Source: Campylobacteraceae bacterium (lineage in GTDB: Bacteria; Campylobacterota; Campylobacteria; Campylobacterales; Campylobacteraceae). Taken from it: DNA of 9,600 nucleotides. A model generated the notes under the pieces. It worked only from the letters and a program-made list of their open reading frames with translations, was not told the DNA's origin and made no database searches. The stretch covers positions 1 to 9,600 of the forward strand of contig JAITEH010000122.1 in the NCBI GenBank assembly GCA_031282125.1. The letters are read 5' to 3'. The translations under genes and the position numbers were made by a program. Shown in pieces: positions 6,240-9,600 of the stretch. How positions within the stretch are numbered: the first letter of the stretch is position 1; every line of letters begins with the position of its first letter.

Positions 6240-7107
6240 ATCGTTTCCTTCTTTCCCACAAGCTTTTTCTTGAGATACCAAGCTTTTTTGCCAGCTCCGT
6301 ATCGGGCAGTCTATCCTGAAAATGTATTAAAACACTTCTTATATAATCGTCGATTGTCAAAATATTTATCTTCTCAAAAAAGTTATCGTTTGAACTTATG
6401 CGTATAGTCTCGTACGGCGACTCTTCATGCAGATTTGTAGAAGAGATGATGACTCTTTTGTGTTCGATGATATTGAAAATTTTATTTTTTTCGCTGTTTT
6501 TAATCTCTTGCAGATTTACTATATACATCAACACAGAAGGGTCGTTTTTGGCTATTTTGTCGAATGTATTGTCCGAAGAGAGCGATATAAAATTAAACTG
6601 CTCGCCGAACTCTTTGGCGTAATTAAACACGATAGCGTCAGCATCATTTTGCAAAGAGCTTGTGATGAGCAGCGGCGAGACAATCTTTTTTGTGATGCTC
6701 TCTTTTGGTTTTTTACTCAAAAAAAGGTTATTTGTGTAGTCGCTGAACGTTTTATTTTCTTGCAAAAGTTTTTTATGAAGTCTCAAATGCTGCAATTTTC
6801 GAAGCAACTCTTCTATCATGAAGGGCTTTTGGATATAGTCGCTGGCTCCCGCTTTGATAGGATTTAGTATCGTATCCGAGCTTATGTACGAGATAAGCAG
6901 GATGATTATAGAATTTTTATGCTTCTCTATGACGGGATAAAAATTCTGCCCTGATATATTTGTAGATAGCAGCACCACGTCGTATTTTTCATTTTTCATA
7001 GCGTCTTTGATGTTTGTAACTATCTCGCAGGCATATCCTGCTTCCAACAATTTGGTAGAAATACTTTGCGCCAAATATACTTCATTTTCAACTATTAATA
7101 TTTTCAT
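6220..7107 (-). CDS. Atypical orphan response regulator of the HP1021/Cj1608 type
   Basis: A 295-residue regulator, the size I recall for H. pylori HP1021 (298). The receiver domain covers about 1-115: ILIVENE (3-9), YDVVLLS (42-48), Ser73 at the Thr position, and QKPF with the conserved K94. Ser48 stands at the phosphorylated Asp position and N8 replaces one of the acidic pair, so ordinary phosphotransfer is not expected. The C-terminus (267-293, LPDTELAKKLGISRKSLWERRKRYG) is a Fis/NtrC-type helix-turn-helix. The middle (about 141-263) follows an NtrC AAA+ domain in outline without its catalytic residues. No histidine kinase gene is adjacent. HP1021 is known to bind oriC and many promoters and to respond to redox state. 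ATG at 7107 is preferred over earlier starts because it begins the first receiver strand; GGA lies six bases upstream. The gene overlaps ispDF by 20 bases. Confidence 0.85.
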   Translation of the reverse strand: MKILIVENEVYLAQSISTKLLEAGYACEIVTNIKDAMKNEKYDVVLLSTNISGQNFYPVIEKHKNSIIILLISYISSDTILNPIKAGASDYIQKPFMIEELLRKLQHLRLHKKLLQENKTFSDYTNNLFLSKKPKESITKKIVSPLLITSSLQNDADAIVFNYAKEFGEQFNFISLSSDNTFDKIAKNDPSVLMYIVNLQEIKNSEKNKIFNIIEHKRVIISSTNLHEESPYETIRISSNDNFFEKINILTIDDYIRSVLIHFQDRLPDTELAKKLGISRKSLWERRKRYGIKKK

Positions 7108-8227
7108 CTGTCGTCCAATCATAATATTTAAGAGTAGCTGCGGCTTGTACGGCGATACCCTCTTCTCGCCCCACAAAACCCATATTTTCGGTTGTTGTAG
7201 CTTTTATGTTTACATGAGAAGGAGATATGTTCAAAATAGCGGCCAATCTTTTCGATATAGCCTGCTTAAACGGTGAAATTTTTGGTTTTTGCGCGATAAT
7301 CGTAATATCGCAGTGAACTATCTCAAATCCCACGCGTGTCAAAAAAAGCACAACACTCTCAAGCAATTTAACCGAATCTATACCCTTATATTTCATATCC
7401 GTATCAGGAAACCACTCTCCTATGTCGCCCGCTCCCGCCGCACCGAGCAGCGCGTCTATCAACGCATGTATTGCCACATCTCCGTCGGAGTGCGCTTTGA
7501 AACCGTAACTCTCTTCTATCTTTACTCCGCCAAGATACATCGCTTTGGCGTTTTCGTACGCATGAGCGTCAAAACCAACTCCCGTAAACGTCTCTTTTGA
7601 GGGCGGAGCCATCAGCAAAAGAGGAGTGTTTTTGGTATCTTTGAATGTGAGTTTTTCAGCTCTTATGTCGCCTAAGATATATTTGACGCTGCCACCGTGT
7701 GCCTTTACGGCGCTGCTCTCATCTGTAAATTCGCCGCCGTTTGAAAGCGCTGCAATCAACGCTTGCCTTTTTGAGAGCTGCGGCGTTTGGATGAGTTTGA
7801 CTTTGTCACGATTGATGACGTTTTCTTCATATATTACCGTATCGGTTACAGGAAGATACGGCACGACGATATCAGCACTTCCCGCTTCATCTAAAAGTCT
7901 TTGAGCAAGGGACTTGGGCACAAAACACCTCGCCGCATCGCTTACCAACACGTATTCGCTGTTTGTGTATTGGAGTGCGTTTATGAGCGAATTTTGCCTT
8001 GTACTGCCGCCTTTGATGATTTTATAATCGCAAAATTTATACATGTATTGCAAATCGTCAGCGCTTCCCGCTACTATCACATCTTTAAAGGCATAATTTG
8101 AAGCAAGCGAGTCTGTTACGCTAAGCCACAGCGGTTTATCGTTTGAGCGCAGCCACTGTTTTTTAGTTTTCATTTTGAAGCGATTTGACTCGCCCGCGCT
8201 TAGCACTATTAACGATATATCAAGCAA
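7088..8227 (-). CDS. ispDF: Bifunctional IspD/IspF enzyme of the MEP isoprenoid pathway
   Basis: A 379-residue fusion that performs two steps of isoprenoid precursor synthesis: CTP-dependent formation of CDP-methylerythritol (IspD, about 1-205) and cyclisation to the 2,4-cyclodiphosphate (IspF, about 214-370). The IspD part has the nucleotide loop LSAGESNRFKMKTKKQWL (9-26, R16 and K23), SDAAR with D97, QTPQ (147-150) and K192. The IspF part has GVGFDAHAY with metal ligands D220 and H222, SDGDVAIHALIDALLGA with H254, and TTTENMG (344-350). The intermediate IspE step is encoded elsewhere. Fused IspDF occurs in Campylobacterota and alphaproteobacteria. The start is TTG at 8227, backed by AAGGA seven bases upstream and an in-frame stop before it. 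It is the first gene of the operon and diverges from mrp, as Cj1607 does. Confidence 0.95.
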   Translation of the reverse strand: MLDISLIVLSAGESNRFKMKTKKQWLRSNDKPLWLSVTDSLASNYAFKDVIVAGSADDLQYMYKFCDYKIIKGGSTRQNSLINALQYTNSEYVLVSDAARCFVPKSLAQRLLDEAGSADIVVPYLPVTDTVIYEENVINRDKVKLIQTPQLSKRQALIAALSNGGEFTDESSAVKAHGGSVKYILGDIRAEKLTFKDTKNTPLLLMAPPSKETFTGVGFDAHAYENAKAMYLGGVKIEESYGFKAHSDGDVAIHALIDALLGAAGAGDIGEWFPDTDMKYKGIDSVKLLESVVLFLTRVGFEIVHCDITIIAQKPKISPFKQAISKRLAAILNISPSHVNIKATTTENMGFVGREEGIAVQAAATLKYYDWTTDENINS

Positions 8228-8234
8228 TTTGGTA

Positions 8235-8239
8235 TCCTT
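8235..8239 (-). promoter_or_regulatory. Ribosome binding site supporting the TTG start of ispDF
   Basis: AAGGA on the minus strand, seven bases before TTG at 8227. No in-frame ATG is close, and an in-frame TAG lies a few codons upstream. Confidence 0.65.
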
Positions 8240-8247
8240 ATGCTAAA

Positions 8248-8300
8248 GTGTTACGATATTATACAGTCCAAAAGCTTGTTTTTATCTTTTTTGTGTTACA
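8248..8300 (+). repeat. Pair of GTGTTAC direct repeats, possible HP1021-type operator
   Basis: GTGTTAC occurs at 8248-8254 (full box TGTTACG, 8249-8255) and at 8293-8299 (full box TGTTACA, 8294-8300), in the same orientation and 45 bases apart. From memory the HP1021 box of H. pylori is TGTT(A/T)C(A/T): the second copy fits fully and the first at six of seven positions. They flank the ispDF -10 box, and the operon encodes an HP1021-type regulator. Binding is inferred, not shown. Confidence 0.4.
8258..8263 (-). promoter_or_regulatory. -10 box of the ispDF operon promoter
   Basis: The minus strand reads TATAAT at 8263-8258, predicting a start near 8251 and a leader of about 24 bases. No -35 hexamer is recognisable at the usual spacing. 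One GTGTTAC element (8248-8254) falls on the predicted start site and a second (8293-8299) lies just upstream of the -35 region. Confidence 0.5.
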
Positions 8301-8346
8301 TTATTTGCCTATTAAAGATTACTAATATTTGGCGCTTTTTGCCTTT

Positions 8347-8376
8347 TTGGGCAAATCACGGGCAATTTATTATAAG
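8347..8376 (+). promoter_or_regulatory. Candidate mrp promoter
   Basis: TTGGGC (8347-8352), an 18-base spacer and TATAAG (8371-8376). The predicted start near 8383 gives a leader of about 36 bases to the GTG start. An overlapping TATTAT (8368-8373) is an alternative -10. Confidence 0.4.
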
Positions 8377-8405
8377 CTTTAAGTGTGAAAAACCGATACA
8401 TTTTT

Positions 8406-8410
8406 AAGGA
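8406..8410 (+). promoter_or_regulatory. Ribosome binding site supporting the GTG start of mrp
   Basis: AAGGA, eight bases before GTG at 8419; there is no in-frame ATG nearby. Confidence 0.65.
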
Positions 8411-8418
8411 AGAGCAGC

Positions 8419-9516
8419 GTGTTTAGTGAAGAGAATATAAAAAAACTGCTTAGCAGTGTTACTTATCCTGAATTTCAGAAAGATATAGTGACTTTTGGTT
8501 TTGTAAAAAAAATTGAAATAGATAAAAATAGAGTTGTTGTAGAGATAGAAATACCATCTTCCAATCCGAAGATTGCTCTCAAAATCAAAGAGGACGCATC
8601 GGAAGTTTTGAAAAACAGCGGCATAGAGAGCGAAATAACTATTTATCAGCCAAAAGAACCCGAAATCAAAAGCAATTCCAAATCCGGTAAAAATATAGCC
8701 CCAAATATCAAAAATTTTGTTATGATAAGCTCAGGAAAAGGCGGCGTAGGCAAATCTACGACGACTGTTAATCTCGCACTCGCTTTGGTGGAACAAGGCA
8801 AAAAAGTCGGCATTTTGGACGCTGATATATATGGCCCAAATATACCGCGAATGCTTGGCATAACAGACCAAAAACCAGAAGTCGAAGAAGGCAGATTAAA
8901 ACCTCTGAGGGTTTACGGACTTGAGATGATGAGTATGGGTATTTTGGTGAATGAGGGACAGTCTTTGATTTGGCGCGGCGCGATGATAATGAAAGCTATA
9001 GAGCAGCTTTTGGGAGATGTTTTGTGGAGCGATTTGGATGTGCTTTTCATAGATATGCCGCCCGGAACCGGAGACGCGCAGCTAACTTTAGCCCAAAGCG
9101 TTCCGATTACATGCGGAGTATGCGTTACTACGCCGCAAGCCGTGGCGCTTGACGACGCGAAAAGAAGCCTTGATATGTTTGAAAAACTACATATTTCGAT
9201 AGCAGGTATCGTAGAAAACATGAGCGGATTTATCTGTTCTAGCTGCGGCAAAGAGTACGATATATTCGGACGCAAAAGCGGAATCGAGCTTGCCAAAAGA
9301 TACAATACTTCCGTTTTGGCTGAAATTCCTTTAGAGCCCGCGATAAGAGAGGGCGGAGACAGCGGAAAGCCTGTCTTGATATTTCATTCTGATACAATAA
9401 GCGCAAAAAATTATAAAAAAGCAGGTTTAGCCTTGTGGCAAAAAATAGAGAGTTTTAGCGGCGATAACAGCGCTATTCAACCCGTATCGTCCAAAGCGTC
9501 GTGCGGAGCAAATTAA
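8419..9516 (+). CDS. mrp: Mrp/ApbC/NBP35 family iron-sulfur cluster carrier ATPase
   Basis: A cytoplasmic P-loop ATPase that by family holds a [4Fe-4S] cluster between subunits and passes it to apoproteins. Of its 365 residues, about 1-76 form a MIP18/DUF59-type domain (LLSSVTYPEFQKDIV...). A short linker follows, then the ParA/MinD-type ATPase: deviant Walker A GKGGVGKS (106-113), DADIYGPN (134-141) and Walker B FIDMPPGTGD (210-219). The cluster-binding pair is C273-x2-C276 in FICSSCGKEYDIFG. A polar C-terminal tail ends with one more Cys (C362), whose role is unknown. The start is GTG with AAGGA eight bases upstream. The gene is divergent from ispDF, as in C. jejuni (Cj1606c/Cj1607). A possible link is that the later MEP enzymes IspG and IspH are iron-sulfur proteins, but that is only suggestive. 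Confidence 0.95.
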   Translation: MFSEENIKKLLSSVTYPEFQKDIVTFGFVKKIEIDKNRVVVEIEIPSSNPKIALKIKEDASEVLKNSGIESEITIYQPKEPEIKSNSKSGKNIAPNIKNFVMISSGKGGVGKSTTTVNLALALVEQGKKVGILDADIYGPNIPRMLGITDQKPEVEEGRLKPLRVYGLEMMSMGILVNEGQSLIWRGAMIMKAIEQLLGDVLWSDLDVLFIDMPPGTGDAQLTLAQSVPITCGVCVTTPQAVALDDAKRSLDMFEKLHISIAGIVENMSGFICSSCGKEYDIFGRKSGIELAKRYNTSVLAEIPLEPAIREGGDSGKPVLIFHSDTISAKNYKKAGLALWQKIESFSGDNSAIQPVSSKASCGAN

Positions 9517-9519
9517 TTT

Positions 9520-9525
9520 AGGGGG
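9520..9525 (+). promoter_or_regulatory. Ribosome binding site of the gene after mrp
   Basis: AGGGGG, five bases before the ATG at 9531. It lies in the 14-base gap after the mrp stop, so the following gene is probably co-transcribed with mrp. Confidence 0.55.
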
Positions 9526-9530
9526 CATTC

Positions 9531-9600
9531 ATGAAACCGATAGAGAGTGAGAAGAAATTCAAAAAATACGCGGCCAAGATAAAAAGCATAGACGGTTACC
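9531..9600 (+). CDS. Start of an unidentified gene, cut by the window end
   Basis: An ATG with a strong Shine-Dalgarno sequence opens a frame with no stop through the last base. Only 23 residues are visible, beginning MKPIESEKKFKKYAAKIK and rich in Lys and Glu. There is no hydrophobic stretch, so a signal peptide is unlikely. I do not recognise the family from so little sequence. The 14-base distance from mrp suggests an operon. Confidence 0.6.
   Translation, partial: MKPIESEKKFKKYAAKIKSIDGY

Noticed and set aside
7108..7176. Longer N-terminus for the response regulator starting at 7176
   Set aside because: The extra 23 residues precede the first receiver strand, do not resemble a receiver N-terminus, and would lie wholly inside the ispDF 3' end; ATG 7107 fits the family length.
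1..9600. Mobile elements, CRISPR arrays, phage genes, tRNA or rRNA
   Set aside because: No transposase, integrase, regular spaced repeats, or tRNA-like cloverleaf sequence was seen; gene content is core metabolism with tight spacing.

Overview
The window looks like the chromosome of a Campylobacterota (epsilonproteobacterial) species. Two blocks match gene orders I recall from Campylobacter jejuni: SurA-like chaperone / accC / accB / dcd (like Cj1289 to Cj1292) and mrp / ispDF / atypical response regulator / ATP-sulfurylase-like protein / pgpA (like Cj1606c to Cj1610). Here pgi and a YigZ-family gene join the two blocks. Heavy use of ATA (Ile) and AGA (Arg) codons, promoters with strong -10 boxes but weak or absent -35 boxes, and a fused IspDF all fit that group. 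I see no mobile element, CRISPR array, tRNA or rRNA. It is compact core chromosome: the longest gap between genes is 191 bases.

Layout. (1) Positions 1-522, plus strand: the 3' end of a SurA/parvulin-like periplasmic chaperone, closed by a GC-rich hairpin shared with the convergent accC. (2) 549-2350, minus: accB-accC, the biotin carrier and biotin carboxylase of acetyl-CoA carboxylase, coupled through TAATG. (3) 2437-2997, plus: dcd, with a strong promoter overlapping that of accBC. (4) 3004-4233, minus: pgi from a TTG start, ending six bases from dcd. (5) 4331-4891, plus: YigZ/IMPACT-family protein, divergent from pgi, possibly on a leaderless message. (6) 4898-8227, minus: a four-gene operon transcribed ispDF, HP1021/Cj1608-type regulator, ATP-sulfurylase-like protein, pgpA, with 20-base overlaps at the first two junctions and a 10-base gap at the third. 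(7) 8419-9516, plus: mrp, divergent from the operon, followed by the start of an unidentified gene at 9531.

Function. Most genes are housekeeping: fatty-acid synthesis (AccB, AccC), dUTP supply (Dcd), hexose phosphate metabolism (Pgi), isoprenoid precursors (IspDF), phosphatidylglycerol (PgpA) and iron-sulfur cluster handling (Mrp). The interest lies in the middle of the ispDF operon. The regulator has Ser where a receiver has its phosphorylated Asp. Its middle region reads like a shrunken, catalytically dead NtrC-type AAA+ domain, between the receiver and a Fis-type helix-turn-helix. The gene after it keeps the ATP-sulfurylase fold signatures and a zinc knuckle but lacks the N-terminal domain and the residues that handle sulfate. 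The intergenic region upstream of the operon holds a repeated GTGTTAC element resembling the binding box reported for HP1021, so autoregulation is possible.
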